Shown in pieces: positions 8,671-17,579 of a stretch of DNA of 64,000 nt. A model generated the notes under the pieces. That model ran no database searches, was not told the DNA's origin, and was given only the letters and a program-made list of their open reading frames with translations. The position numbers were made by a program, and so were the translations under genes. Position 1 is the stretch's first letter; every line of letters starts with the position of its first letter. Source of the DNA: Sphingomonas lycopersici (GTDB taxonomy: Bacteria; Pseudomonadota; Alphaproteobacteria; Sphingomonadales; Sphingomonadaceae); assembly GCF_026130605.1 (NCBI RefSeq), contig NZ_JANFAU010000002.1, positions 310,001 through 374,000 on the forward strand. Direction: 5' to 3'.

Positions 8671-11441
8671 CACGCCGCCACCTCGCCGACCACCGCGGTG
8701 CAGCGGCCGCACAGCCCGTCATCCTCGGTCACTTCGGGCAGCAACCGCCAGCAGCGGCCGCATTTGTGATAATCGGTGCGCGTCACGGTCACCTCATCGC
8801 CCGGCGAGACCTTCGCCACGATGAACGCCTCGGCCAAAGCATCGGCATCGAGCGGCAGCTCGGGCACCGTCACATTCGCCTCGAGGCTCGAGCGGACGAT
8901 CTTTTCGCGGCGGAGCGGCTCGATCGCCTCGGTAACGCGGACCCGCAGCGCGCGGATCGCCAGCCAGCGCTGGCTGATATCCTCGCTCGCCTCGGCGGGC
9001 AGCTCGGGCCAGTCGAGGAAGTGCACCGACCCGTCCTCGCTCGGGAAGCGCGTCTGCCACACTTCCTCGGCGGTGAAGGTCAGTACCGGCGCCGCCCAGC
9101 GTACCAGCGCGTGGAACAGCACGTCGAGCATCGTGCGATAGGCGCGCCGCGTCGTATCGGTCGGTGCGTCGCAATAGAGCGAATCCTTGCGGATATCGAA
9201 GAAGAACGCCGACAGATCCTCATTGGCGAAATCGCTCAGCAGCCGGGTGTAGGTGTTGAAGTCGAAATCGACGATCGCCTGGCGAAGCTGCTTGTCGAGC
9301 GCGTGGACGAGGTGGAGCATATAGCGCTCCAGCTCGGGCCATTCGCTTATCGGCAGCCGCTCGCCCTCGTCGAACCCGTCGAGTGCGCCGAGCAGGTAGC
9401 GGAAGGTGTTGCGCAGCTTGCGATATTGGTCGGCGACGCCGGCAAGGATCTCCTTGCCGATGCGGTGATCCTCGGTGAAATCGACCGACAGCGCCCACAA
9501 GCGCAGGATATCTGCGCCATATTCCTTCATCAGGTCGAGCGGATTGACCGTGTTGCCGAGCGACTTGGACATTTTCATGCCCTTGGCGTCCATCGTGAAG
9601 CCGTGGGTCAGCACCGCATCATAAGGCGCCCGCCCGCGGGTCCCGCAGCTTTCGAGCAGCGACGACTGGAACCAGCCGCGATGCTGGTCCGATCCTTCGA
9701 GATAAAGATCGGCCGGCCAGCGCAATTCGGGCCAGCGCCCGCTTTCGAGCACGAAGGCGTGGGTGCAGCCCGAATCGAACCACACGTCGAGAATGTCGGT
9801 GACGCGCTCGTAATCGGCCGGATCATAGTCCGGGCCGAGCAGCGCCGGGACCGCTTCCTCGCTCCACGCGTCGACGCCCTCGGCGCGGAAGGCATCGACG
9901 ATCCGCGCATTGACCGCCGGGTCGCACAGATATTGCCCGGTCTTGCGATCGACGAACAAGGCGATCGGCACGCCCCAGGCGCGCTGGCGCGAGATCACCC
10001 AGTCGGGCCGCCCCTCGACCATCGCGCCGATGCGGTTGCGGCCCTTTTCGGGGACGAAGCGCGTCGCGGCGATCGCGGCGAGCGCGGTTTCGCGCAGCGT
10101 CGCGCCGCCTTCGATCGGGCGATCGACCGCGATGAACCATTGCGGGGTGCAGCGGAAGATCACCTTCGCCTTGGATCGCCACGAATGCGGATAGCTGTGG
10201 ACGAAATCGTCCGACGCCGCGAGCAGCGCCCCCGCCGCGCGCAGGTCCGAACAGATCGGGCCGTCGCTGGCGGTGAACTTCTTGTTGATGACGCTGCCCT
10301 GCCCGCCGAGCCACGCCCAATCCTCGCGGTAGAAGCCCCCCGCATCGACCGCGAACACCGGGTCGATGCCGTTCGCCTTGCACAGCTCGAAATCGTCCTC
10401 ACCGTGATCGGGCGACATATGGACGAGCCCGGTGCCGGCGTCGGTGGTGACGAAATCGCCGGCCAGGAACGGGCGCGGCTTGGCGAAGAACCCGCCGAGG
10501 TGATGCATCGGGTGACGCGCGACGGCGCCGGCGAGTTGGGCGCCCGTCCCGCGCCAAACAACTTCGCCGGGGTGGACACGAGAGACGAAGGAATCAATCA
10601 ATTGCTCGGCGACCAGATAGCGCGAGCCATTAAGGTCGAGCGCGACGTAATCGATCTCCGCCCCATAGGCCAACGCCTGGTTGACCGGGATCGTCCACGG
10701 CGTCGTCGTCCAGATCACCGCATGCGCGCCGACCAGTTCTGGCGCGTTCGGCGCCTCGACAATCTCGAACGCCACGTCGATCTGGGTCGAGGTGATGTCC
10801 TCATATTCGATCTCGGCCTCGGCCAGCGCGGTCTTTTCGACCGGGGACCACATCACCGGCTTGGCGCCGCGATAGAGCTGCCCCGTCTCGGCGAACTTCA
10901 TCAGCTCGGCGACGATCGTCGCCTCCGCCGCGAAATCCATCGTGAGGTACGGCTTGTCCCAATCGCCGTTGATGCCGAGCCGCTTGAGCTGCTCGCGCTG
11001 GGTGTTGACCCAATGCTGCGCATAGGCGCGGCATTCGGCGCGGAATTCGCGCGCCGGCACCTCGTCCTTGTTGCGCTTCTTCTTGCGATACTCCTCCTCG
11101 ACCTTCCATTCGATCGGCAGGCCGTGGCAATCCCAGCCGGGGACATAAGGCGCGTCCTTGCCCAGCAGCGTCTGGGTGCGCACCACCATGTCCTTGAGGA
11201 TGTGGTTGAGCGCGTGGCCGATATGCATGTCGCCATTGGCATAGGGCGGGCCGTCGTGGAGAATGAACTTCTCGCGCCCGGCACGCTGCTCGCGCAGCCG
11301 CTGGTACAGGCCCAGCTTCTGCCAGCGTTCCAGAATAGCCGGTTCCTTCTGCGGCAGGCCGGCTTTCATCGGAAAGTCGGTCTTCGGCAGGAAGACGGTG
11401 TCGCGCCAGTCGCGCTTCGGGGTATCGGATGCGTCAGCCAT
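8670..11441 (-). CDS. ileS: isoleucyl-tRNA synthetase
   Basis: This class I aminoacyl-tRNA synthetase of 923 aa charges tRNA-Ile. The HIGH signature is in PPYANGDMHIGHALN and the KMSKS loop in KMSKSLGNTVNP. The editing domain lies between them (TTTPWTIPVNQALAY, GTGLVHMSPDHGEDDF). The C-terminus has a four-cysteine zinc site, CGRCWRLLPE and CGRCTAVVG. The MADASDTPKRDW start at 11441 is preferred; an ATG five codons upstream is possible. It is transcribed with lspA, whose start overlaps its stop. The ribF operon lies upstream in the same direction across a palindromic repeat. Confidence 0.97.
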   Translation of the reverse strand: MADASDTPKRDWRDTVFLPKTDFPMKAGLPQKEPAILERWQKLGLYQRLREQRAGREKFILHDGPPYANGDMHIGHALNHILKDMVVRTQTLLGKDAPYVPGWDCHGLPIEWKVEEEYRKKKRNKDEVPAREFRAECRAYAQHWVNTQREQLKRLGINGDWDKPYLTMDFAAEATIVAELMKFAETGQLYRGAKPVMWSPVEKTALAEAEIEYEDITSTQIDVAFEIVEAPNAPELVGAHAVIWTTTPWTIPVNQALAYGAEIDYVALDLNGSRYLVAEQLIDSFVSRVHPGEVVWRGTGAQLAGAVARHPMHHLGGFFAKPRPFLAGDFVTTDAGTGLVHMSPDHGEDDFELCKANGIDPVFAVDAGGFYREDWAWLGGQGSVINKKFTASDGPICSDLRAAGALLAASDDFVHSYPHSWRSKAKVIFRCTPQWFIAVDRPIEGGATLRETALAAIAATRFVPEKGRNRIGAMVEGRPDWVISRQRAWGVPIALFVDRKTGQYLCDPAVNARIVDAFRAEGVDAWSEEAVPALLGPDYDPADYERVTDILDVWFDSGCTHAFVLESGRWPELRWPADLYLEGSDQHRGWFQSSLLESCGTRGRAPYDAVLTHGFTMDAKGMKMSKSLGNTVNPLDLMKEYGADILRLWALSVDFTEDHRIGKEILAGVADQYRKLRNTFRYLLGALDGFDEGERLPISEWPELERYMLHLVHALDKQLRQAIVDFDFNTYTRLLSDFANEDLSAFFFDIRKDSLYCDAPTDTTRRAYRTMLDVLFHALVRWAAPVLTFTAEEVWQTRFPSEDGSVHFLDWPELPAEASEDISQRWLAIRALRVRVTEAIEPLRREKIVRSSLEANVTVPELPLDADALAEAFIVAKVSPGDEVTVTRTDYHKCGRCWRLLPEVTEDDGLCGRCTAVVGEVAA

Positions 11442-11537
11442 GAGTGCGCGCGGCATTAGCGCGGGAAAAGGGCCGCGTCATGCCCCATCGTTAGCCTGCG
11501 ACAAGTTGTTCAAAGCCAACGCTTGCCCAACCCTACC

Positions 11538-11635
11538 CCGTCATTCCCGCTAAGGCGGGAATCCATAAGCACTGCCGTCGCGCTTCTATCGCAGAAGCCA
11601 GCCAGAATGGATTCCCGCCTTCGCGGGAATGACGG
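11538..11635. repeat. 98-bp palindromic repeat (REP-like)
   Basis: The outer arms CCGTCATTCCCGC and GCGGGAATGACGG are complementary. An inner pair, GGCGGGAATCCAT and ATGGATTCCCGCC, is complementary as well, so the whole can fold as a long branched hairpin. It lies between ribF and ileS. The same arms are seen at 19533-19560. Confidence 0.8.
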
Positions 11636-11647
11636 AAGAGATGCCGA

Positions 11648-12577
11648 TCAGCCCGCAGCAAGGATCGCCCGCGCACGGTCGCAATCCGCCGCCATTTGCG
11701 CGATCAGCGCGTCGAGCGAGTCGAATTTCGCCTCGGGGCGGAGATAGTCGATCAGCTCGACCTCGATCATCTGATCGTACAGGTCGCCGCTGAAATCGAA
11801 GAAATAGGGTTCGAGCAATTCCTTGGGCGGGTCGAAACTCGGCCGGATGCCGAGATTCGCCGCGCCGTCCAGCACGCGTCCATCGGGCAGCCGCCCGCGC
11901 ACCGCATAGATGCCGTAGGCCGGGCGGAGGTAATTGCCCATGTCGATATTGGCGGTGGGAAAGCCGATCTCGCGCCCCACTTTGTCACCGTGCTGGACGC
12001 GCCCGGCGATCGCCCACGGCCGGGTGAGCAGCCGCGCCGCCTCGCGCGGGTTGCCGGCACGCAGCGCGTCGCGGATGCGGCTGGAGGAAACCGGGGCGCC
12101 GTCGAGCATCACCTCGCCCACCGTCGCATCGGTGAAGCCGTAACGCTTGCCGAACGCGGCCATCGCGGCGGCGTCGCCGCTCTTGTTGTGGCCGAAGGTG
12201 AAATCCTCGCCGGTCACCACCCCGCCGACCCCGAACAGCCCGACCAGCCGGTCGCGGACGAATTCCTCCGCCTCCAGCGCGGCGAGCGCGCCGTCGAAGT
12301 GGAACACGATCATCCCGTCGACCCCCGCCGCGGCGAACAGCCGCTCGCGCTGGTCGAGCGTCGTCAGCCGGAACGGCGGGCTATCGGGGCGAAAATGGCG
12401 CACCGGATGCGGGTCGAAGGTCGCGACCAGTGCGGGGCGCCCCTCGGCGCGCGCCTGATCGACCGCACGGCCGACCACCGCCTGGTGCCCGAGGTGGAAT
12501 CCGTCGAAATTGCCGAGCGCGACGATGCCCCCCCTGAGGTGCGGCGGAATCGCCGAGCCGCCGTCCAGCCGCTCCAT
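11648..12577 (-). CDS. ribF: bifunctional riboflavin kinase / FAD synthetase
   Basis: RibF phosphorylates riboflavin to FMN and adenylates FMN to FAD. The N-terminal adenylyltransferase domain has GIVALGNFDGFHLGHQAVV and a later SSSRIRDALRAG segment. The C-terminal flavokinase domain has HGDKVGREIGFPTANI and GVANLG-like NLGIRPSF. I place the start at ATG 12577 (MERLDGGSAIPPHLRGG, 309 aa), where similarity to relatives begins. An alternative ATG at 12625 overlaps the metallophosphoesterase stop (ATGA) and would add 16 residues. The gene follows the phosphoesterase and precedes ileS on the same strand. Confidence 0.94.
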   Translation of the reverse strand: MERLDGGSAIPPHLRGGIVALGNFDGFHLGHQAVVGRAVDQARAEGRPALVATFDPHPVRHFRPDSPPFRLTTLDQRERLFAAAGVDGMIVFHFDGALAALEAEEFVRDRLVGLFGVGGVVTGEDFTFGHNKSGDAAAMAAFGKRYGFTDATVGEVMLDGAPVSSSRIRDALRAGNPREAARLLTRPWAIAGRVQHGDKVGREIGFPTANIDMGNYLRPAYGIYAVRGRLPDGRVLDGAANLGIRPSFDPPKELLEPYFFDFSGDLYDQMIEVELIDYLRPEAKFDSLDALIAQMAADCDRARAILAAG

Positions 12578-12621
12578 GCCGCGCGCCTTAGGGGCCACCA
12601 ACCCGGACGGCAATGGCCGAG

Positions 12622-13347
12622 TCATGCTTCGGCCGTGCGCACCAACGTTTCGAACCGCCCGTCGGCGACGCGGATCTCGTTGAAGCTCGGCGGGGTCTTG
12701 CGCAGCCGGGTCGAGAGCGTCCCCGCTCCGATCAGCCGCATCTTGCCGTAAGGAATGTCGAACGGATCGTGGACATGCCCCGAAAGCACCGCATCCGCCC
12801 CCGCCGCAGCGAGCGCCGCCAGCGCCTGTGCGCCGTGCCGCGTCCGCCCCGAGCCGGTGGTCGGCCCCTCGATCAGCGGATGATGCCCCGCGACGAAGAT
12901 CAGATCGCCCTTCGGCGCCGCGGCGATTCGCGCCAGCGCCGTGTCGAGCGAGGGTTTGGCGACCCGCCCCTTCGACTGGTCGAGACGGAATTGCGCGCGC
13001 GAGATCGTGCTGAGCGGGACGATCGACACCCCGGGGATCGCCAGCGGGCGTTCGATCAGCTTCTCCGCCGCGCCATAGCGGCGATAGGGCGCGAACAGCC
13101 GACGCAACGGATCCCAATAATAAGGGATGTCGTGGTTGCCGATCTCCAGCGTCACCGGCACCCCGAGCGCGCGCAGCCAGCGCCCGCCGGCGTCGAACTC
13201 GCTCGGGCGCGCGCGCATCGTCAGGTCGCCGGTCATCACCACCGCATCGGGCCGCTCCGCCGCGACGCATTCGGCGAACCACGCCAGCGCCGCCGGGTCC
13301 TCCGCGCCGAAATGCAGATCGCTGACGTGAAACAGCCTGATCGTCAC
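12622..13347 (-). CDS. calcineurin-like metallophosphoesterase
   Basis: This 241-aa protein has the whole metallophosphoesterase metal-ligand set: VSDLHFG, MTGDLT, EIGNHD, VAGHHPL and LSGHVHDP. Such enzymes hydrolyse phosphomono- or diesters with two metal ions; the short single-domain form resembles cyclic-nucleotide phosphodiesterase-like proteins, but the substrate cannot be predicted. The start is GTG 13347, with an excellent AAGGAG site a few bases upstream; the frame continues upstream through a palindromic repeat, which is not coding. Its stop overlaps a possible ribF start, so the two are one operon. Confidence 0.9.
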   Translation of the reverse strand: MTIRLFHVSDLHFGAEDPAALAWFAECVAAERPDAVVMTGDLTMRARPSEFDAGGRWLRALGVPVTLEIGNHDIPYYWDPLRRLFAPYRRYGAAEKLIERPLAIPGVSIVPLSTISRAQFRLDQSKGRVAKPSLDTALARIAAAPKGDLIFVAGHHPLIEGPTTGSGRTRHGAQALAALAAAGADAVLSGHVHDPFDIPYGKMRLIGAGTLSTRLRKTPPSFNEIRVADGRFETLVRTAEA

Positions 13348-13372
13348 GCTCGCTCCTTGGTTGCTGCCTGCC

Positions 13373-13460
13373 ACCGTCATGCCGGACTTGATCCGGCACC
13401 CAGAGCAACAAGCGCCGGCATTTGCGACTCTGGATGCCGGGTCAAGCCCGGCATGACGGT
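13373..13460. repeat. 88-bp palindromic repeat (ATGCCGG family)
   Basis: The arms ACCGTCATGCCGG... and ...CCGGCATGACGGT are complementary over most of about 38 bases on either side, with CCAGAG/CTCTGG as an inner pair. It fills the divergent spacer between the metallophosphoesterase and the acyl-CoA dehydrogenase genes. It differs in sequence from the TTCCCGC family, so at least two REP-like families are present. Confidence 0.8.
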
Positions 13461-13533
13461 CAAAGGGGGTTTCGCTGAATGTCGAACCGTCTAGAGCCAC
13501 TTGCAACGATAGCAAGAAAGCGATGGAGAGGCC

Positions 13534-14508
13534 GTGAGCGAGATCGCGACGATGCTGACCGATGCGATCGAGCGACTGCTCGAGGCGCGGCTCGACGATT
13601 CGGCGATGCACGCCGCCCGCACCGGCACCTGGCCGAGCGATCTGTGGCGCGCGCTGGAGGAACAGGGCGTGCCGCTGGCGCTGGTGCCCGAAGATGCCGG
13701 CGGGTTCGGTGTCGACCCGCGCGAGGCGCTCGATCTGATCCGCCTGTTCGGTCGCCACGCGGTTCCGCTGCCGCTCGGCGAGACGATGCTCGCCAATGCC
13801 GCGCTGGCGCGCGCCGGACTGCCGCTCGCCGACGGGCCGGCCGCGCTGGTGCCGATCGACGGCGCGGCGCGAATCGCCTGGGGCCGCAATTGCCGGACTT
13901 TCGTCGTCGAGACCGCAACCGGCATCGCCCGGATCACCGATGCGACGCTCGAACATGAAGCGATCGACCTCGCCGGGCTGCCGCGCGACGCGATGCGCTT
14001 TCACGCGCCCGAGCGGGCCGCGCCGATCCCCGGCAAGCTGATCGAGCACGGCGCGCTGGTCCGCGCGCTGCAATGCGCCGGCGCGCTCGACCGCGTGCTC
14101 GAACTGACCGTCGCGCATGTCGCCGAACGCGTCCAGTTCGGCCGCCCATTGTCGAAATTCCAGGCGATCCAGCAGGAACTGGCGAAGCTCGCGGGCGAGG
14201 TCGTCGCCGCCTCTGCCGCGGCCGATCTCGCCGCGGATGCGTTTATCGCCGACCCGGCCGATGCCACCTTCGCGATCGCGGTCGCGCGGGTGCGGATCGG
14301 CGAGGCGGTCGGCCGCGCCAACGGCATCGCGCACCAGCTCCACGGTGCGATCGGCTTCACCGCCGAGCATCGCCTGCATCTGTTCACCACCAGCCTATGG
14401 ACGTGGCGCGACGAGTTCGGGGGCGCGGCGCATTGGGCGACACGGCTCGGCGATCGCGCGCTCGCCGCCGGAAAAGAGGGTTTTTGGCCGATGGTGACCG
14501 CAGCATGA
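13534..14508 (+). CDS. acyl-CoA dehydrogenase family protein, short subunit
   Basis: This protein of 324 aa belongs to the acyl-CoA dehydrogenase superfamily (FAD flavoenzymes that introduce an alpha,beta double bond in acyl-CoA). The N-terminal helical domain has LWRALEEQGVPLALVPEDAGGFG and the C-terminal domain has AHVAERVQFGRPLSKFQAIQQELA and HQLHGAIGFTAEH. The central beta domain is abbreviated. It is shorter than the usual 380 aa and overlaps the start of a full-length dehydrogenase by ATGA. Such unequal pairs are known to form heteromeric dehydrogenases for bulky substrates such as steroid side chains. The substrate here is unknown. Confidence 0.88.
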   Translation: MSEIATMLTDAIERLLEARLDDSAMHAARTGTWPSDLWRALEEQGVPLALVPEDAGGFGVDPREALDLIRLFGRHAVPLPLGETMLANAALARAGLPLADGPAALVPIDGAARIAWGRNCRTFVVETATGIARITDATLEHEAIDLAGLPRDAMRFHAPERAAPIPGKLIEHGALVRALQCAGALDRVLELTVAHVAERVQFGRPLSKFQAIQQELAKLAGEVVAASAAADLAADAFIADPADATFAIAVARVRIGEAVGRANGIAHQLHGAIGFTAEHRLHLFTTSLWTWRDEFGGAAHWATRLGDRALAAGKEGFWPMVTAA

Positions 14509-15656
14509 TCGGCTTCCGCTTCCCCTCCCCGCCGCCTTCTCCCGCTGCCGAAGCCTTGCGCGCCGAGGTCCGCGCGTTTCTCGCCGAAGCGCTGGCGACG
14601 CGCAGCCCCGCTGCGCGCGCCGAAAGCTGGAGCGGGTTCGATCGCGATTTCAGCCGCGCGATCGGCGCCAAAGGTTGGCTCGGAATGACCTGGCCCAAGC
14701 GCTACGGCGGGCACGAGCGCAGCGCGTTCGAACGTTATGTCGTGATCGAGGAGATGCTTGCCGCCGGCGCGCCGGTCGCCGCGCATTGGATCGCCGATCG
14801 CCAGAGCGGCCCCACCCTGCTCAAATTCGGCACCGAGGAACAGAAAGCGACGATCCTGCCGAGGATCGCCGCCGGCGAACTGGTGTTCTGCATCGGGATG
14901 AGCGAACCCGATTCGGGCTCCGATCTCGCCGCGACGCGCACCCGCGCGACCCCGGTCGACGGCGGCTGGCGCGTCACCGGCACCAAATTGTGGACCACCG
15001 GCGCGCATCACGCCGATTATATGATCCTGTTCTGCCGCACGAGCGGCACCACCAGTGATCGGCAGGCGGGAACCAGCCAGTTGCTCGTCGATCTCCACGC
15101 CACCGAAGGGGTCACGATCCGCCCGATCATCGATCTCGCCGGGCAGCATCATTTCAACGAAGTGCATTTCGAGAATGCCTTCCTCCCCGCCGCGGCGCTG
15201 ATCGGCGCCGAAGGCGGCGGGTGGGATCAGGTGATGAGCGAACTCGCCTTCGAGCGCAGCGGGCCGGAGCGTTTCCTGTCGTCGATGCAATTGCTGCTCG
15301 AGTTGATCGCGGTGCTGCGCGAGGCGCCGGGCGACGCGGCGCGGCTCGCGCTCGGGCGGCTGACCGCGCATCTCGTCGTGCTGCGGCGGCTGTCGCGCGG
15401 GGTGGCGGCGCTGCTCGAAGCGGGGGAGAATCCCGCCGTCCACGCCGCGATCGTCAAGGATCTCGGCGCGACCTTCGAACAGGATCTGCCCGAAATCGCC
15501 CGCGCTTTGGTCGACGCCGAGCCCGATCGCGCCTCGACGAGCGATTTCGTCGCGGTGCTCGCGCACACGATGCTCAACGCGCCGTCCTTCTCGCTGCGCG
15601 GCGGCACGCGCGAGATCCTGCGCGGGATCATCGCGCGGGGTCTGGGGGTGCGGTGA
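14505..15656 (+). CDS. acyl-CoA dehydrogenase, full-length subunit
   Basis: This 383-aa protein has the full acyl-CoA dehydrogenase layout: GWLGMTWPKRYGGHERS, the flavin-binding FCIGMSEPDSGSDLAATRTRA, the WTTGAHHADY segment, and a C-terminal FSLRGGTREILRGIIARGLG helix. The start ATG at 14505 overlaps the stop of the preceding short dehydrogenase, so the two are coupled and probably form one complex. The gene ends just before a strong bidirectional hairpin facing the aldehyde dehydrogenase. A role in acyl-CoA beta-oxidation is known for the family; the substrate is not evident. Confidence 0.92.
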   Translation: MIGFRFPSPPPSPAAEALRAEVRAFLAEALATRSPAARAESWSGFDRDFSRAIGAKGWLGMTWPKRYGGHERSAFERYVVIEEMLAAGAPVAAHWIADRQSGPTLLKFGTEEQKATILPRIAAGELVFCIGMSEPDSGSDLAATRTRATPVDGGWRVTGTKLWTTGAHHADYMILFCRTSGTTSDRQAGTSQLLVDLHATEGVTIRPIIDLAGQHHFNEVHFENAFLPAAALIGAEGGGWDQVMSELAFERSGPERFLSSMQLLLELIAVLREAPGDAARLALGRLTAHLVVLRRLSRGVAALLEAGENPAVHAAIVKDLGATFEQDLPEIARALVDAEPDRASTSDFVAVLAHTMLNAPSFSLRGGTREILRGIIARGLGVR

Positions 15657-15664
15657 CCTTAAAG

Positions 15665-15686
15665 CCCCTCCCCTTCAGGGGAGGGG
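15665..15686. terminator. bidirectional terminator hairpin
   Basis: CCCCTCCCC, loop TTCA, GGGGAGGGG: a perfect 9-bp GC stem with a tetraloop between the convergent acyl-CoA dehydrogenase and aldehyde dehydrogenase genes. On the minus strand AAGG follows; no long T-run is present on either strand. Confidence 0.65.
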
Positions 15687-15698
15687 TGAAGGCGGGAT

Positions 15699-17135
15699 TT
15701 ACGAGATATGCACCGACTTGGTGATCATATGCGCCTCGATCCCCTCGGGGCCGTCCTCCGAGCCGAAGCCCGAATCCTTGACCCCGCCGAACGGCGCATC
15801 GGGCCATGAGGTGCGGACGTTGTTGATGCACACCATCCCCGATTCGACCGCATCGCCAAGGATCGCCTGACGCCGCCCGTTCTCGGTGAAGCAATAGGAC
15901 GCCAGGCCATAGGGCAGCCGGTTGGCCTGCTCGATCGCCTCCTCCAGCGTCCCGAAGCGGCGGATCAGCGCGAGCGGGCCGAACGGCTCCTCGTTCATCA
16001 CCTTGGCCTCCAGCGGCACGTCGGCGAGCACCGTCGGCGCGTAGAAGAAGCCGTCGCCCGCGCCGCGTTCGCCGCCGGCGAGCACCTTGGCCCCTGCCGC
16101 GCGCGCATCGGCGATCATCGCCTCCAGCGCATCGGGGCGACGCGGGTTGGCGAGCGGGCCCATTTTGGTCCCCGCGATGCTGCCGTCGCCGACCGTCACC
16201 TGCCGCGTCCGCTCGGCGAACCCCGCCGCGAAGCGGTCATAGATGCCGTCCTGCACATAGAAACGCGTCGGCGAGACGCACACCTGCCCGGCATTGCGGA
16301 ATTTGTGCGCGACGAGAATGTCGAGCGTCTTGTCGAGATCGCAATCGTCGAACACCAGCACCGGGGCGTGCCCGCCGAGCTCCATCGTCATCTTCATCAC
16401 GCTGTCGGCGGCGAGCCGCATCAGATGCTTGCCGATCGGCACCGATCCGGTGAAGCTCAGTTTGCGCGTCACCGGCGAGGCGAGCAGCGTCCGCGACACC
16501 TCATCGGGCACCCCGAAGACGATCTGCGCAACCTCGCCCGGCAGCCCGGCGTCCTGGAAACATTGCAGGATCGCGGTGGCGCTCGCCGGGGTCTCCTCGC
16601 TCGGCTTGAGGATCACCGAACAGCCCGAGGCGATCGCCGGGGAGAGCTTGCGCACCACATTGAGCAACGGGAAATTCCATGCGCAGAAGGCCGCGACCGG
16701 GCCGACCGGCTGCTTGAGCACCATCGAGCGCAGCCCGCTCGCGCGCGGCAGCACCCGGCCATAGATGCGCACCGCCTCGCCGGCGTGGAAATCGAGGATC
16801 GCCGCCGCGCCGATCGCCTCACCGCGCGCTTCGGCGAGCGGCTTGCCCTGTTCCTCGGTGGCGATCGCGGCGAGCGCATCGGCGCGCTCGCGGATCAACG
16901 CCGCGGTCTTGCTCAGCACCGCCGCGCGCGTCTCGCCCGGGGTCTCGCGCCACGCGCGGAAACCGCGCTCGGCCGCCGCCAGCGCCTCGTCGAGATCGGC
17001 GGCCGAGGCATGCGGCACCGTCCCGATCGTCGCGCCGGTCGCGGGATTGAGCACGTCCTGCGCCACCCGGCCGCCGCCCGTGCGCCATTCGCCGGCAATG
17101 TAAAGCGCGCGTGCGGGGCGGTCGGTCTGGCTCAT
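15699..17135 (-). CDS. NAD(P)-dependent aldehyde dehydrogenase (succinate-semialdehyde type)
   Basis: This 478-aa aldehyde dehydrogenase oxidises an aldehyde to the acid. Visible motifs are the cofactor-binding PVGPVAAFCAWNFPLLNVVRK, FTGSVPIGK, the general-base ELGGHAP, the catalytic cysteine in NAGQVCVSPTRFYV, and NEEPFGPLALI. The overall pattern is nearest the succinate-semialdehyde/aldehyde group. It stands alone, converging on the acyl-CoA dehydrogenase pair; its promoter lies in the 174-bp spacer shared with brnTA. The precise substrate is uncertain. Confidence 0.9.
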   Translation of the reverse strand: MSQTDRPARALYIAGEWRTGGGRVAQDVLNPATGATIGTVPHASAADLDEALAAAERGFRAWRETPGETRAAVLSKTAALIRERADALAAIATEEQGKPLAEARGEAIGAAAILDFHAGEAVRIYGRVLPRASGLRSMVLKQPVGPVAAFCAWNFPLLNVVRKLSPAIASGCSVILKPSEETPASATAILQCFQDAGLPGEVAQIVFGVPDEVSRTLLASPVTRKLSFTGSVPIGKHLMRLAADSVMKMTMELGGHAPVLVFDDCDLDKTLDILVAHKFRNAGQVCVSPTRFYVQDGIYDRFAAGFAERTRQVTVGDGSIAGTKMGPLANPRRPDALEAMIADARAAGAKVLAGGERGAGDGFFYAPTVLADVPLEAKVMNEEPFGPLALIRRFGTLEEAIEQANRLPYGLASYCFTENGRRQAILGDAVESGMVCINNVRTSWPDAPFGGVKDSGFGSEDGPEGIEAHMITKSVHIS

Positions 17136-17254
17136 GTCGTCACCTCGGGAAATGAATCGTGCGGCGGGAGATGCGTATCCGCCCAGCGTCTGTCCACCCC
17201 AAGAGATTCTTTCCCGATCTTCGCGTTGGCTTCGCAGCCGCGATTATGCTATTT

Positions 17255-17300
17255 CTGTACGTACAGATATCGCTTGATCGGCGACATTTATGTACGTACA
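17255..17300 (+). promoter_or_regulatory. two palindromic candidate operators upstream of brnTA
   Basis: CTGTACGTACAG (17255-17266) is a perfect 12-bp palindrome, and its core TGTACGTACA recurs exactly at 17291-17300, 10 bp before the brnT start. The centres are 35 bp apart. BrnA antitoxins are known DNA-binding autorepressors, so these are plausible BrnA/BrnTA sites. No convincing -35/-10 pair could be placed with confidence. Confidence 0.6.
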
Positions 17301-17309
17301 AAAAATCTG

Positions 17310-17579
17310 ATGGACGTCGAGTTCGATACCGCCAAAGACGCCAGCAACCTCGCCAAACATGGCATCTCGCTCGCCTTCGGCGCGAGGATTTTCGACGATC
17401 CCGGCCATCTCGTCCTCACATCAATTCGCCCGGTTGACGGCGAGGAGCGATTCAAGGTCATCGGGCTTGTGGAGGAGAGGCTTTATACCGCGGTCCATGT
17501 TTTACGTGGTTCGGCGGTGCGGTTCATCTCGGTCAGGAGAAGCAATGATGGCGAAGAACGCATCTACTATCGCCCTTGA
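17310..17579 (+). CDS. brnT: BrnT family toxin
   Basis: This 89-aa protein matches the BrnT ribonuclease toxins of type II toxin-antitoxin systems: MDVEFDTAKDASNLAKHGISLAFGARIFDDP at the start, then the strands RFKVIGLVEERLYTAVHVLR and the closing ISVRRSNDGEERIYY with the conserved Arg-Arg and Glu. The family has a RelE-like fold and cuts RNA. ATG 17310 is the natural start, since the frame upstream runs into the aldehyde dehydrogenase promoter region. brnA begins 35 bp before its end, in another frame. The region is visibly less GC-rich than its neighbours, in line with horizontal spread of such modules. Confidence 0.9.
   Translation: MDVEFDTAKDASNLAKHGISLAFGARIFDDPGHLVLTSIRPVDGEERFKVIGLVEERLYTAVHVLRGSAVRFISVRRSNDGEERIYYRP

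Noticed and set aside
8766..11459. Long open frame antisense to ileS
   Set aside because: It is a shadow of a high-GC gene: it mirrors ileS codons, has a very basic Arg/His-rich composition and no recognisable domain or ribosome-binding site. The same holds for long antisense frames across tamB (49792-53043) and the RND permease (56799-59897).
17255..17300. TGTACGTACA copies considered as transposon ends or target-site duplications
   Set aside because: They lie only 24 bp apart with no gene between them, and a brnTA autoregulatory role explains them better.
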